This document shows, one piece after another, positions 34,072-42,903 of a DNA stretch of 64,000 bases. The stretch is taken from assembly GCA_039025395.1 (NCBI GenBank), contig JBCCOK010000020.1, positions 1 to 64,000 on the forward strand, written 5' to 3'. The position numbers and the translations under genes are program-made. Under the pieces are notes generated by a model. It ran no database searches. It had not been told where the DNA came from and saw only the letters and a program-made list of their open reading frames with translations. This stretch comes from Hoeflea_A sp039025395. GTDB lineage: Bacteria > Pseudomonadota > Alphaproteobacteria > Rhizobiales > Rhizobiaceae. Every line of letters starts with the position of its first letter. The first letter of the stretch is position 1.

Positions 34072-35279
34072 AAATCAATCGCTCCGTAAAATATCGCGAA
34101 TAACCCATCGACCAGAATGACCACAAAGATCGCCTTGACCACAGACGCCGTCACATGACGGCCCAGAGACTCTGCGCTACCGCCGACCTTGAGCCCTTCA
34201 ACCGAAGCGACGATACCAATAATCAACGCCATGAACGGGGCTTTGATCATTCCGGACACGATGGTCGACATATCGATGGCTTCGCGCAGGCGGGCAATGA
34301 ACGTGTCGGGGGTAATGCCCGAATACACCCAGGTTGTCATGCACGCTCCGGCAAGCGCGGTTGCATTGGCGACCACTGTTAAAGCTGGCAGCATTACAGT
34401 CAGGGCCACGAGGCGCGGAAAAACAAGAACGCCAACTGGATTGAGGCCCATCACCTTGAGTGCATCCACCTCCTCGCGCATCTTCATCGATCCGATTTCA
34501 GCGGTAATCGCAGATCCGGATCGCCCTGCAATCATAATCGCCGTAAGAAGGACGCCGATTTCGCGCAATTGCAGGATGCCGACAAGGTCAACCACAAAGA
34601 TTTCTGCACCGAAATAGCGCAACTGAAAGGCGCCCTGTTGCGCTATGATTCCACCGATGAGGAATGACATGAGCGCTATGATGGGCACTGCCCTTACGCC
34701 CATATGATCCATCTGGCTGACAATCGCCGCGATGGATATTCCGGATGATCGATCACGCTTCAATTGCGTGCCGCGGACCGCGGAGCCGAGGATGTACATC
34801 GCCGCGATGAAGTCATCATAAAACGATACGGTCATCCGGCCGATCGGCGCCAGAATGCGCGTTGCCAGACCAACAGGCGCTTCTTTCTCTCCCTCCCCGT
34901 GTTCAACGCGCAGCGCATTGCCGACAGCTTCAAGCAAAGTTGTCCTGTCTTTTCCTGCGGCACGGTAAGTAACTTTGCAGCCATTTGCCTCTAGGTAGTC
35001 GCGAAGCCGTTCGACAATCAGCGCGCCGGATGTATCGAGGAGCCCGACCGTGCTGAAATCGACGACTACCGGCGTATTGCTCAGGGATTTGCCGATATCG
35101 CGCATGGAGTCGTCCACACCGGCCACACAATGCAGTTGCCAATCGCCGGACAGGCTAATAACCGTTTCGCTGCTTGTGCTCGAAACGTCGACTTGCGGCT
35201 GTACCGGCTGACCCACTGACCGTTCCGCCGTATCGTCGGATCGTCGGCTGTGAGAATCACTTTCGAGCGCTATCGACAT
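34068..35279 (-). CDS. mlaE: MlaE-type permease with N-terminal STAS domain
   Basis: A protein of 403 residues. Residues about 35-120 form a STAS-like domain (VVVDFSTVGLLDTSGALIVERL), which in E. coli is the separate protein MlaB. The rest is the MlaE permease with five membrane segments and the conserved LREIGVLLTAIMIAGRSGSA motif with the MREEVDALKVMGLNP cytoplasmic loop. The fusion explains why no mlaB gene is present. No mlaC-like gene follows; the lipoprotein takes that place. I chose the ATG at 35279; a TTG at 35288 is possible. It is first in the operon. Confidence 0.94.
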   Translation of the reverse strand: MSIALESDSHSRRSDDTAERSVGQPVQPQVDVSSTSSETVISLSGDWQLHCVAGVDDSMRDIGKSLSNTPVVVDFSTVGLLDTSGALIVERLRDYLEANGCKVTYRAAGKDRTTLLEAVGNALRVEHGEGEKEAPVGLATRILAPIGRMTVSFYDDFIAAMYILGSAVRGTQLKRDRSSGISIAAIVSQMDHMGVRAVPIIALMSFLIGGIIAQQGAFQLRYFGAEIFVVDLVGILQLREIGVLLTAIMIAGRSGSAITAEIGSMKMREEVDALKVMGLNPVGVLVFPRLVALTVMLPALTVVANATALAGACMTTWVYSGITPDTFIARLREAIDMSTIVSGMIKAPFMALIIGIVASVEGLKVGGSAESLGRHVTASVVKAIFVVILVDGLFAIFYGAIDF

Positions 35280-35288
35280 TTTTGACAA

Positions 35289-35724
35289 ATACTCACTTAC
35301 GCAACCACTGTCACCGGTAAATAGGATCGGTCACCCCGATCAACACCCGTTACATACAATGTCGTTCGAATTTCCGCCGGTTTTGCGGATAACGCGAGAC
35401 ATTGCCGATCTATCAAAAGCGGGATGGAAAAGCGGTCAAGCAAATTAAAACCCGATGCGGGGGCGGCCGCATCGGGTTTGTATCACAGTTTTCACGATTC
35501 TGCCGGCTGATACTCACTGGCAAAATGTAGGGGGTATATGTATTCGCATGTTCAAAAGACTGCACATGTGACACCTATGCCATCCCTGAGCCAATCAGAC
35601 TTGTATTTTTGAGTAATGTCAAGCTCACACAGATTTATACATCACCAACCCGTTGAAATTTACGGTCATACTTGTTGGCGTAATTCCGTCAACATTGCCG
35701 TTGACCGCCAGGATAGATTTCATA
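35289..35724. other. Intergenic region upstream of the mla operon
   Basis: About 440 bases. It contains the strong terminator at 35448-35479 and, between that and 35280, the likely mla promoter, for which no exact -35/-10 pair stands out. No other gene or repeat was seen. Confidence 0.5.
35448..35479 (-). terminator. Strong rho-independent terminator
   Basis: A perfect 13-bp stem, AAACCCGATGCGG paired with CCGCATCGGGTTT, closes a 6-nt loop. On the minus strand the T-rich tail GGGTTTTAATTTG follows, so it best ends transcripts coming from the right (the 35725-36012 gene and perhaps the efflux pump). The stem is symmetric enough to act weakly in the other direction. Confidence 0.85.
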
Positions 35725-36012
35725 TCACGGCTTGATCGGTGTTTTTATTCCCGGATTGGAGAACCGAAGCGTACCGCCGCGATGACCGCACTGACATCGC
35801 AACCGCTCGGCAATACTGCGATCGCCGATAAACACATGATCTCGACCGAATACATAGATCAAGCGCTCAAGATCCATCTTGCGCCCACGCCCGCAATCGC
35901 GCGCGCTGCAATGCGCATAGACAATCCAGCCCTCCTCCAGCAAATCGCCAAGCGTCGTTACTGCACGCACCCACCGGTCGCTTTCTCCGCAATGTGCGTT
36001 CGTGCCGTGCAA
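35725..36012 (-). CDS. Small zinc-ribbon-like protein of unknown function
   Basis: A protein of up to 95 residues. The core, TLGDLLEEGWIVYAHCSARDCGR followed by DLERLIYVFGRDHVFI and LRCQCGHRGG, has two Cys pairs (C-x4-C and C-x-C) that could bind zinc and resembles small conserved proteins of Rhizobiales. The start is uncertain: TTG at 36012 follows AGGTGAG closely, while an internal GTG at 35970 better matches where the core begins. A strong terminator lies 250 bp downstream. No function is known. Confidence 0.6.
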   Translation of the reverse strand: MHGTNAHCGESDRWVRAVTTLGDLLEEGWIVYAHCSARDCGRGRKMDLERLIYVFGRDHVFIGDRSIAERLRCQCGHRGGTLRFSNPGIKTPIKP

Positions 36013-36135
36013 CTCACCTAACGCGTCCCTTTCATGGCGAAAAGAAATCTGCGGCTGTGATCGCCATCACCCGCTACCCGCAATGGACATGGACAATGAA
36101 TTGATCGAGCATCCCTCGTAGCCGCGTTTGCCTGC

Positions 36136-37515
36136 CTATGAATGTCCGTCTTGGGTCGTGATGGGTTGCTGTACAGGCTCCCTGATCCCCCAAAATCCGT
36201 AGAAAAACACGATCAAAGCCAGCACCGTCAGGATCGCAAAGATTGCCTGATAGCTGTTGCTCATGGAGAAAGCCAGGCTGGCGACCGCCATGCCGATCGT
36301 GCCGCCAAGCATCTGCGAAGACATGATAATCCCGCCCGCCTGCCCCTGGTTTTGAGGCGGCACGGAGGTCATGATCGCTTTCTGAGGCGCGATGAAAAGA
36401 AACGGCATCGCCAGAGCCCAAATGAGAAATGAAGGAAGTATAAGCCAGTAATTGTTTGTCGGAATCACGATTGCAAACGATGCAACCGCCAGCACAGCAA
36501 GCCCGACACCGATCATGGTGGGTGTGCGGTTGCCCATGCGATCGACCGCAATGCCAACCGGCGCTGCCAAAAACGGCTGCGGCAAAACAGTTGGAAGTAT
36601 GGCTAGCCCAGCCAGAAAGGGCGAAAGTCCGAGCCTCGACTGGAAATAGAGCGCTCCAAATACAAAAAGACACACTTTCATGAACTGTGCGAGAAACACG
36701 ACAGAGTTGCTCGCTGCAAAAGTCGAATTTGAGAACAGTTCGACGTCGATGAGCGGTGCCTTGTGGCGCAACTCGTACACCACAAACAGGCCACCAATGA
36801 CGACCCCGGCGATCAGCGGCACGAGGATAATCGCCTCGGTCCAGCCATAATCGGGCGCCTGCATCAGCGCAAAAACAAACAGGCCAAGCCCGGCACACAA
36901 GAGCACAAGCCCGGGAATATCCAGAGGTCGCGGATCTTTGCGTTCCTCAACATCGCCCCACGCCCGCATCACGATTACCATCATGGCGATCGTCAGCAGC
37001 GGATTGATATAGAATATCCATCGCCAGGAAATCGTTTCGGCAAACAGACCGCCAACAGCCGGTCCCAACGCCAGAAAAATAGTGCCAACCATCCCGTAAA
37101 GGCCGAGCGCCCTGCCCTGCTCTTCATGCGGAAATATCGTCGTCATGATCGACAAGGAAAGCGGAAAAACAATTGCCGCTCCAATCCCTTGTATTGCCCG
37201 AGCTGCAATCAGCACCTCTGTGTTCGGCGCAAATCCGGCGGCCACGGACGACAGGCCGAAAATCGCCGTTCCCGTCAGAAACATCGGCTTCAGACTGAAA
37301 ACATCGCCGAGCCTTCCACCGATCGCCACGAGCCCGGCAAAGACCAACAAGTAGGAATTCACCACCCAGTGGGAGGCAATTTCGGACATGCCAAGTTCTG
37401 CACGAATGACCGGCAATGCGACACCGACCACCGTTTCGTCAAACAACACAAGGCCCAGACCGCCCGCCATTGCGGACAAGAGCCACCATTTTCGATTCGC
37501 ATCCGTAATGTTCAT
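36136..37515 (-). CDS. MFS drug efflux transporter, DHA2 (EmrB/QacA) family
   Basis: An inner-membrane antiporter of 459 residues with about 14 hydrophobic segments, as in the DHA2 group. Family motifs are LFDETVVGVALPVIRAELG in the first helix (motif D1), the GRLGDVFSLKPMF loop (motif A) and GPAVGGLFAETISWRWIFYIN (motif C followed by the W-R-W-I-F-x-I-N element). It exports toxic compounds or metabolites with proton uptake; the substrate is unknown. No membrane-fusion partner or regulator is adjacent. Confidence 0.92.
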   Translation of the reverse strand: MNITDANRKWWLLSAMAGGLGLVLFDETVVGVALPVIRAELGMSEIASHWVVNSYLLVFAGLVAIGGRLGDVFSLKPMFLTGTAIFGLSSVAAGFAPNTEVLIAARAIQGIGAAIVFPLSLSIMTTIFPHEEQGRALGLYGMVGTIFLALGPAVGGLFAETISWRWIFYINPLLTIAMMVIVMRAWGDVEERKDPRPLDIPGLVLLCAGLGLFVFALMQAPDYGWTEAIILVPLIAGVVIGGLFVVYELRHKAPLIDVELFSNSTFAASNSVVFLAQFMKVCLFVFGALYFQSRLGLSPFLAGLAILPTVLPQPFLAAPVGIAVDRMGNRTPTMIGVGLAVLAVASFAIVIPTNNYWLILPSFLIWALAMPFLFIAPQKAIMTSVPPQNQGQAGGIIMSSQMLGGTIGMAVASLAFSMSNSYQAIFAILTVLALIVFFYGFWGIREPVQQPITTQDGHS

Positions 37516-37724
37516 GGACGTTTACGCAGGAAAGTGTTGAGTCGGCCAGGTTCGAAAGCAAATTACCAGAAAATTTAATTGCTGCAGTATTGATCCTTGA
37601 GCCCCAGTATTGCCACCGGCTCTTTAGTCCATTTTCGGACATTCATACTGCGCCGCCCCGCAAATGGAAGGAGATGCCGTTGGGAAAAAGTCAGTCTTGG
37701 ATTGAGGCGCTCTCCGGTAACCGC

Positions 37725-38555
37725 TCAAGCCGCGCGCGCCGGCAGTCGCTTGGCTGGGCCTTGCGTGGAAGCAACGCCGCTCGCGCTCGGAGGATTTCGA
37801 TGCTTTAGGTGATGGTCCCACCGCAACAGCGCCATTTCGCCGTCATGGGTCTCTGCGATTGCCGTGCAGCTCTCCACCCAGTCTCCGGTATTGATATAGA
37901 CGATACCGCCCATATCCTCGATCGTCGCATGGTGAATGTGGCCGCAAATCACGCCATCCACGCCCTGCCGGCGAGCCTCCTCGGTAACCACACGCTGAAA
38001 CTCGCCAATAAAACTCACTGCCTGTTTGACACGCAATTTGGCCCATGCGGAAAAGGACCAGTATGGGAGACCCAGCCTTCGGCGGACAAAGTTCACGACG
38101 CGGTTGACAAGAATTGCAAAGTCATAGGCCCAATCGCCAAAATAGGCCAAGATTCGCGCATGTCGTACAATGACGTCAAACTCGTCACCATGAATGACAA
38201 GATAACGTTTGCCGTCGGCACCTTCATGGATGGTGCTTTGCGCGACCTCGATACCACCGAAGTGTGTGCCTGGAAAGTCCCTGAGAAACTCATCGTGATT
38301 ACCGGGAACGTAGATGATATGTGTGCCTTTGCGGGCCTGTCGTAGCAATTTTTGCACGACGTCATTGCAGTTCTGCGGCCAGTTCCAGTTCCGCTTCAAG
38401 CGCCAGCCATCGACAATATCACCGACCAGAAAAAGGGTTTCCGCTTCGTGATAACGCAGGAAATCAATCAGATGATCAGCTTTTGCCGCTTTCGAACCCA
38501 GATGCACGTCAGAAATGAACAGGGTCCTATATCGTTGTGCCGAATTTGTCATCAA
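37725..38555 (-). CDS. UDP-2,3-diacylglucosamine diphosphatase-like phosphoesterase
   Basis: A calcineurin-like metallophosphoesterase of 276 residues. The metal-binding motifs are all present: FISDVHLGS, VGDIVDGW, VPGNHDEF, VIHGDEFD and GVICGHIHH. The family matches LpxH-type proteins that hydrolyse UDP-2,3-diacylglucosamine to lipid X in lipid A synthesis. Many alphaproteobacteria use LpxI for that step, so this LpxH-like paralogue may have another substrate. It stands alone, with no lipid A gene beside it. Confidence 0.88.
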   Translation of the reverse strand: MMTNSAQRYRTLFISDVHLGSKAAKADHLIDFLRYHEAETLFLVGDIVDGWRLKRNWNWPQNCNDVVQKLLRQARKGTHIIYVPGNHDEFLRDFPGTHFGGIEVAQSTIHEGADGKRYLVIHGDEFDVIVRHARILAYFGDWAYDFAILVNRVVNFVRRRLGLPYWSFSAWAKLRVKQAVSFIGEFQRVVTEEARRQGVDGVICGHIHHATIEDMGGIVYINTGDWVESCTAIAETHDGEMALLRWDHHLKHRNPPSASGVASTQGPAKRLPARAA

Positions 38556-38705
38556 ACGGCTCCCACTCAGCCGGGAACACTCCCGTCGACAACGGAGTCA
38601 CATGAGTCGTGTCACAATCTGATGACAAAGCCGGGTTGATTTGACATCGCCCCTCAAGCAGAACAGACCCGCATTTGTAACCTTTCCCGAAAAAAGGAAT
38701 TGAAA

Positions 38706-39485
38706 ATGGACTTGGGACTGTCCGGCCGCAAGGCCATCATCTGCGCGTCGAGCCGCGGCCTTGGACGGGGCTGCGCTGTCGCGCTCGCCGAAGCCGGCTG
38801 CGGCTTGGTCATGAATGGACGGAATCCCGAGTCACTCAAGCAGGCGTGTGATGATATCCGGCAAAGGACGGGAGCCGCCGTCGAAATGGTCGTCGGTGAT
38901 GTGTCAACAATCGAGGTTCAAAAGGAACTTCTCCGCACCTGTCCCGACGCCGATATCCTGATCAACAACAATGGCGGCCCGCCGCACAGGGATTTACAGG
39001 CGCTTGACCGTCAATCCATTATTGATGGGGTTACGCAGAACATGATCACGCCGATTGAGCTTGTTCAAGGCGTCATTGACGGCATGGTCGAGCGCCGCTT
39101 CGGCCGTATCGTGAACATCACCTCGTCGTCAGTCTATATGCCGATCCCGGGCCTCAATCTTTCATCCGGCGCCCGTGCAGGCCTTGCGTCCTTTCTCGCA
39201 GGCGTCGCCCGCAACGTTGCCGGCAAGAATGTAACCATCAATTCCCTTTTACCGGGACGGATGGATACCGACAGGTTGGCCGCAGGCTTTGCCAACACTT
39301 CCGCAAGGACCGACAGGTCCGTCGAAGAAGTAAGAGCGGCGTCGATTGACCAGATTCCTGCCCGGCGACTGGGAACCAGCGAAGAATTCGGAAATGTATG
39401 TGCATTCCTTTGTTCGCAATACGCTGGATACATCACAGGCCGAAATATTCTTGTCGACGGCGGACTTGTTCCAAGTGCATTCTGA
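38706..39485 (+). CDS. SDR-family oxidoreductase without canonical Tyr-Lys pair
   Basis: A protein of 259 residues with a FabG-like Rossmann fold (AIICASSRGLGRGCAVALAE, then ADILINNNGGPP). The catalytic region keeps Ser140-142 (NITSSSVYMP) but the usual Tyr-x-x-x-Lys is Ser153-x-x-x-Arg157 in NLSSGARAGL. This matches the BKR-like subgroup of SDRs noted for lacking the catalytic tetrad. The end, ITGRNILVDGGLVPSAF, is normal. The ATG at 38706 has AAGGA upstream. maeB follows 63 bp later on the same strand and may share the transcript. Confidence 0.85.
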   Translation: MDLGLSGRKAIICASSRGLGRGCAVALAEAGCGLVMNGRNPESLKQACDDIRQRTGAAVEMVVGDVSTIEVQKELLRTCPDADILINNNGGPPHRDLQALDRQSIIDGVTQNMITPIELVQGVIDGMVERRFGRIVNITSSSVYMPIPGLNLSSGARAGLASFLAGVARNVAGKNVTINSLLPGRMDTDRLAAGFANTSARTDRSVEEVRAASIDQIPARRLGTSEEFGNVCAFLCSQYAGYITGRNILVDGGLVPSAF

Positions 39486-39548
39486 ACTGCGACCTGCGGC
39501 ATCAAAACGCTGCGCACCGAAGTCCATCATTCCTGGGGATCGATATTG

Positions 39549-41855
39549 ATGAATAAAAATACGGGCCAACCGAAGGCACCAGACAAAGGCGATTTTGACG
39601 ATAACGCATTGTTCTATCATCAGTATCCGCGTCCCGGGAAACTCGAAATTCACGCTACGAAGCCGCTCGGAAACCAGAGGGATCTTGCGCTTGCTTACTC
39701 CCCTGGGGTGGCGGCACCCTGTCTTGCAATCAAGGATCAACCCTCGCTCGCAGCCGACTACACCGGTCGCGGCAATCTGGTAGCCGTTGTGTCCAACGGA
39801 ACCGCTGTTTTGGGTCTTGGCTCGATCGGGCCCTTGGCCTCAAAGCCGGTCATGGAAGGCAAAGCGGTGCTGTTTAAGAAGTTCGCCGGTATCGACGTGT
39901 TCGATATCGAGATAGACGCCACTGAAATTGACCACCTGGTTTTGGTCATCGCGGCGCTGGAGCCCACCTTCGGCGGGATCAATCTGGAAGACATCAAGTC
40001 ACCGGAATGTTTCGAAATCGAAGCGCAGTTACGGGAAAGGATGAATATTCCCGTTTTTCACGACGATCAGCACGGAACGGCAATCATCGTAGCGGCCGCA
40101 ATCCTCAACGGTCTTGAACTCGCCGGAAAAGAACTAAGCACCGCCAAAATCGTTGCTTGCGGAGCTGGAGCCGCTGCGCTGGCCTGCCTCAACCTTTTGG
40201 TCGAGCTCGGTGCAAACCGCTCCAACATCTGGGTCCACGACATCGAAGGTCTCGTCTATGAGGGCCGTTCGGAGTTGATGGATGAATGGAAATCTGTCTA
40301 CGCGCAGAAATCGGACCAACGAACGCTCGGCGAGAACATTGGCGGCGCGGATGTCTTCCTTGGCCTGTCCGCAGCAAACGTGCTGAAACCGGAAATGCTG
40401 ATGCAGATGGCCGACAAGCCCTTGATCATGGCACTCGCCAATCCGACACCGGAAATTATGCCGGAAGACGCACGCAAGGCTCGCCCGGACGCAATGATCT
40501 GCACCGGTCGCTCAGACTATCCGAACCAAGTCAACAATGTCCTGTGCTTCCCTTACATCTTCCGCGGAGCCCTGGACTGCGGTGCCAGCACCATCAATGA
40601 AGACATGAAGCTGGCGGCAGTCGAAGCGATCGCAGGCTTGGCACGGGAAGAGCCTTCTGACGTTGCGGCAAAGGCCTATTCCGGCGACACCCCGATTTTC
40701 GGGCCGGAATATCTCATCCCCTCACCTTTTGACCCGAGGCTGATACTGCGGATAGCGCCGGCGGTTGCCGAGGCGGCAAAGACCTCGGGCGTTGCAACAA
40801 GACCGATCAGCGACACCAACGCCTATCTCGATCAGCTTAACCGGTTCGTCTTCCGCTCGGGATTGATCATGAAACCGCTGTTCGCAGCGGCGAAAACCGC
40901 TGAAAGAAAGAAAGTGATTTTCGCAGAAGGTGAAGACGAGCGCGTCTTGCGCGCCACCCAGGTCCTGATTGAGGAAGGCATTGCGGCGCCGATCCTGATC
41001 GGACGCCCGGGGATTATTGAAACAAGGGTCAAACGTTTCGGCCTAAAGATCCGCCCGGAAAAGGATTTTCAGGTCACTAACCCTGAAGACGACCCTCGTT
41101 ATCGCGACTATGTCGAACTCTACTTTTCCCTTGTCGGCCGTAAAGGAATCAACCCGGAAGCAGCCCGCACCATCGTACGCACCAATTCGACCATTATTGC
41201 CGCGCTCGCCGTCCGCCGTGGCGATGCCGATGCGCTGATCTGCGGTGTTGAGGGGCGCTACGAGCGTCACCTGCGCGATGTTGACCACGTGATCGGCAAA
41301 CGTCCCGGCGTGAAGGACTTTTCTGCGTTGAGCCTGCTGATTTCACAACGTGGCGCGACGTTCCTGACCGACACCTACGTGTCGCTCGATCCGTCCGCGG
41401 AAGAATTGGCTGAAACGACCCTGATGGCAGCAAAGGAGATCGAACGCTTCGGCATCAAGCCACGGGCGGCGCTGGTATCGCATTCCAATTTCGGATCACG
41501 TGACTCTGAGACTGCGCTCAAGATGCGAAAGGCAATTCGGCTAATCCGGAAACGCGCGCCGCACCTCGAAGCCGACGGCGAAATGCACGGAGACTCGGCC
41601 ATATCGGAGTTGCTCCGCAACAAGGTCATGCCTGATTCAGGTTTAACTGGCGAAGCCAATCTGCTGGTGTTTCCCAATCTCGACTCTGCCAACATCACCC
41701 TGGGCGTCGTGAAATCGATGCTTGACGCGTTGCACGTCGGGCCAATCCTGCTCGGCAGCGCCCAACCTGCTCATATTCTGTCGCCCTCTGTAACCTCCCG
41801 TGGCGTCGTCAACATGGCCACTCTTGCGGTCGTGGAAGCCTCGATCCCAGGGTAA
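39549..41855 (+). CDS. maeB: NAD(P)-dependent malic enzyme with phosphotransacetylase-like domain
   Basis: A two-domain enzyme of 768 residues. The N-terminal half is malic enzyme, with LALAYSPGVAAPC, ALEPTFGGINLEDIK, PVFHDDQHGTA and the NAD(P)-binding IVACGAGAAALACL, converting malate to pyruvate and CO2. The C-terminal half (from about residue 430, FAEGEDERVLRATQVL) resembles phosphotransacetylase and is thought to regulate oligomer activity by acetyl-CoA. Rhizobia carry both NAD (Dme) and NADP (Tme) forms of this size, so the coenzyme cannot be assigned. I chose the ATG at 39549. Confidence 0.96.
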   Translation: MNKNTGQPKAPDKGDFDDNALFYHQYPRPGKLEIHATKPLGNQRDLALAYSPGVAAPCLAIKDQPSLAADYTGRGNLVAVVSNGTAVLGLGSIGPLASKPVMEGKAVLFKKFAGIDVFDIEIDATEIDHLVLVIAALEPTFGGINLEDIKSPECFEIEAQLRERMNIPVFHDDQHGTAIIVAAAILNGLELAGKELSTAKIVACGAGAAALACLNLLVELGANRSNIWVHDIEGLVYEGRSELMDEWKSVYAQKSDQRTLGENIGGADVFLGLSAANVLKPEMLMQMADKPLIMALANPTPEIMPEDARKARPDAMICTGRSDYPNQVNNVLCFPYIFRGALDCGASTINEDMKLAAVEAIAGLAREEPSDVAAKAYSGDTPIFGPEYLIPSPFDPRLILRIAPAVAEAAKTSGVATRPISDTNAYLDQLNRFVFRSGLIMKPLFAAAKTAERKKVIFAEGEDERVLRATQVLIEEGIAAPILIGRPGIIETRVKRFGLKIRPEKDFQVTNPEDDPRYRDYVELYFSLVGRKGINPEAARTIVRTNSTIIAALAVRRGDADALICGVEGRYERHLRDVDHVIGKRPGVKDFSALSLLISQRGATFLTDTYVSLDPSAEELAETTLMAAKEIERFGIKPRAALVSHSNFGSRDSETALKMRKAIRLIRKRAPHLEADGEMHGDSAISELLRNKVMPDSGLTGEANLLVFPNLDSANITLGVVKSMLDALHVGPILLGSAQPAHILSPSVTSRGVVNMATLAVVEASIPG

Positions 41856-42015
41856 ACAAATCATGAAAAAAAGCATCTGAATGTTAAAATTAATTAACGG
41901 TAAACATAGATACGCGTAATTCCAGCAATTTAGCCGCAAATACTGCGAATCAGCTAGACTTCTGAACATGAGAATCGACTATGCCGCCGCCTGAAGGCAC
42001 CAGGGGTTTTATGGC

Positions 42016-42732
42016 ATGTCGAGACAACAGGGCTTTAACGGTCTACTCAAAGAACTGCAGAAGAAGAACAACAACACCGATTCTTTATTCCGCAAGATTC
42101 AATCGCAGTATGATATCTGCCACCAGGCCTATGTCAGTTTTTCACTGACCGCCGGGCGGCAAAACGCTCTGGATTTGTTGCACTCATTCCCTTTGGAATT
42201 CGTCAATCTTTACAGGCAGAAGAACCTCATTTCGATCGATCCGGTGATGCAGTCTGCATTGACCGGAGTCACGCCCGTGGACTGGCGCGAGCGTCACCTT
42301 AGTGACCCGGCGACCGGACCCATATTCACGATCGCTTCCGACTTCGGCATCAGCGACGTCGGGATGACCATTCCGCTTCTCAGCCGCGGCAATCAAACAG
42401 CATTGTTTGTTCTCAATGCCGACATAGCGCCAGAAAAATGGGCTAAGCGACGAATCGAGGTTCTGCGGGATGTGCAGGTGCTTGCAACCTATCTCCACGC
42501 CGCAAGGCAGGAAAAAGCACAAGCATTCGAACCGGCTGAACTGACTGCGCGGGAGTCGGAAGTTCTAACATGGACGGCAGCGGGAAAGAGCTATTGGGAG
42601 ATCGCCATGATCCTCGGCATATCCGAGCGAACAGTGCGATTCTTCATGACCAATGCCCGGCGCAAACTGGGTGTTGTGACCAACCCCCAGGCAGTCGCAC
42701 AAGCCGTCTGGCGGGGAATTATTCCCCTTTAA
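42016..42732 (+). CDS. luxR: LuxR-family quorum-sensing transcriptional regulator
   Basis: A regulator of 238 residues. The N-terminal autoinducer-binding domain has VNLYRQKNLISIDPVMQ, with the conserved Asp-Pro, and GISDVGMTIPLLSRGNQT, with the conserved Gly. The C-terminal helix-turn-helix is LTARESEVLTWTAAGKSYWE with IAMILGISERTVRFFMTNARRKLG. Such proteins bind acyl-homoserine lactone and a lux box. The ATG at 42016 has AGGGG 9 nt upstream. The luxI gene follows on the same strand, with a lux box between them, so the regulator probably controls its own synthase. The symbol is generic. Confidence 0.93.
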   Translation: MSRQQGFNGLLKELQKKNNNTDSLFRKIQSQYDICHQAYVSFSLTAGRQNALDLLHSFPLEFVNLYRQKNLISIDPVMQSALTGVTPVDWRERHLSDPATGPIFTIASDFGISDVGMTIPLLSRGNQTALFVLNADIAPEKWAKRRIEVLRDVQVLATYLHAARQEKAQAFEPAELTARESEVLTWTAAGKSYWEIAMILGISERTVRFFMTNARRKLGVVTNPQAVAQAVWRGIIPL

Positions 42733-42825
42733 CCAACGCCGCAGCAACCTCGTTCGCAGGGATCGCCGTTTGCCAAGGGAGCAGGCAACGATGCGATTTA
42801 CAATCGCAATTTGGAAGTTGTCGGC

Positions 42826-42872
42826 TACTGTCGTTAGCGACAGTACAAGCTATTGGCGTCCAAATTCATAAT
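42826..42872 (+). promoter_or_regulatory. lux box and promoter of luxI
   Basis: A 20-bp palindrome, TACTGTCG-N4-CGACAGTA (42826-42845), contains the CTG-N10-CAG core of LuxR operators. CATAAT (42867-42872) is a good -10. With a start near 42879 the box centre would lie at about -43, the class II activator position at which LuxR overlaps -35. The predicted start leaves a 25-nt leader before the luxI ATG. Sequence and spacing are seen; activation is inferred. Confidence 0.8.
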
Positions 42873-42903
42873 GCTCCCGTCCCCAAAGCACTGGAGCAGA
42901 GTA

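Noticed and set aside
41884..41897. TTAA-N6-TTAA upstream of luxR as a CtrA site
   Set aside because: CtrA half-sites need a 7-bp spacing; the match is by chance in an AT-rich tract.
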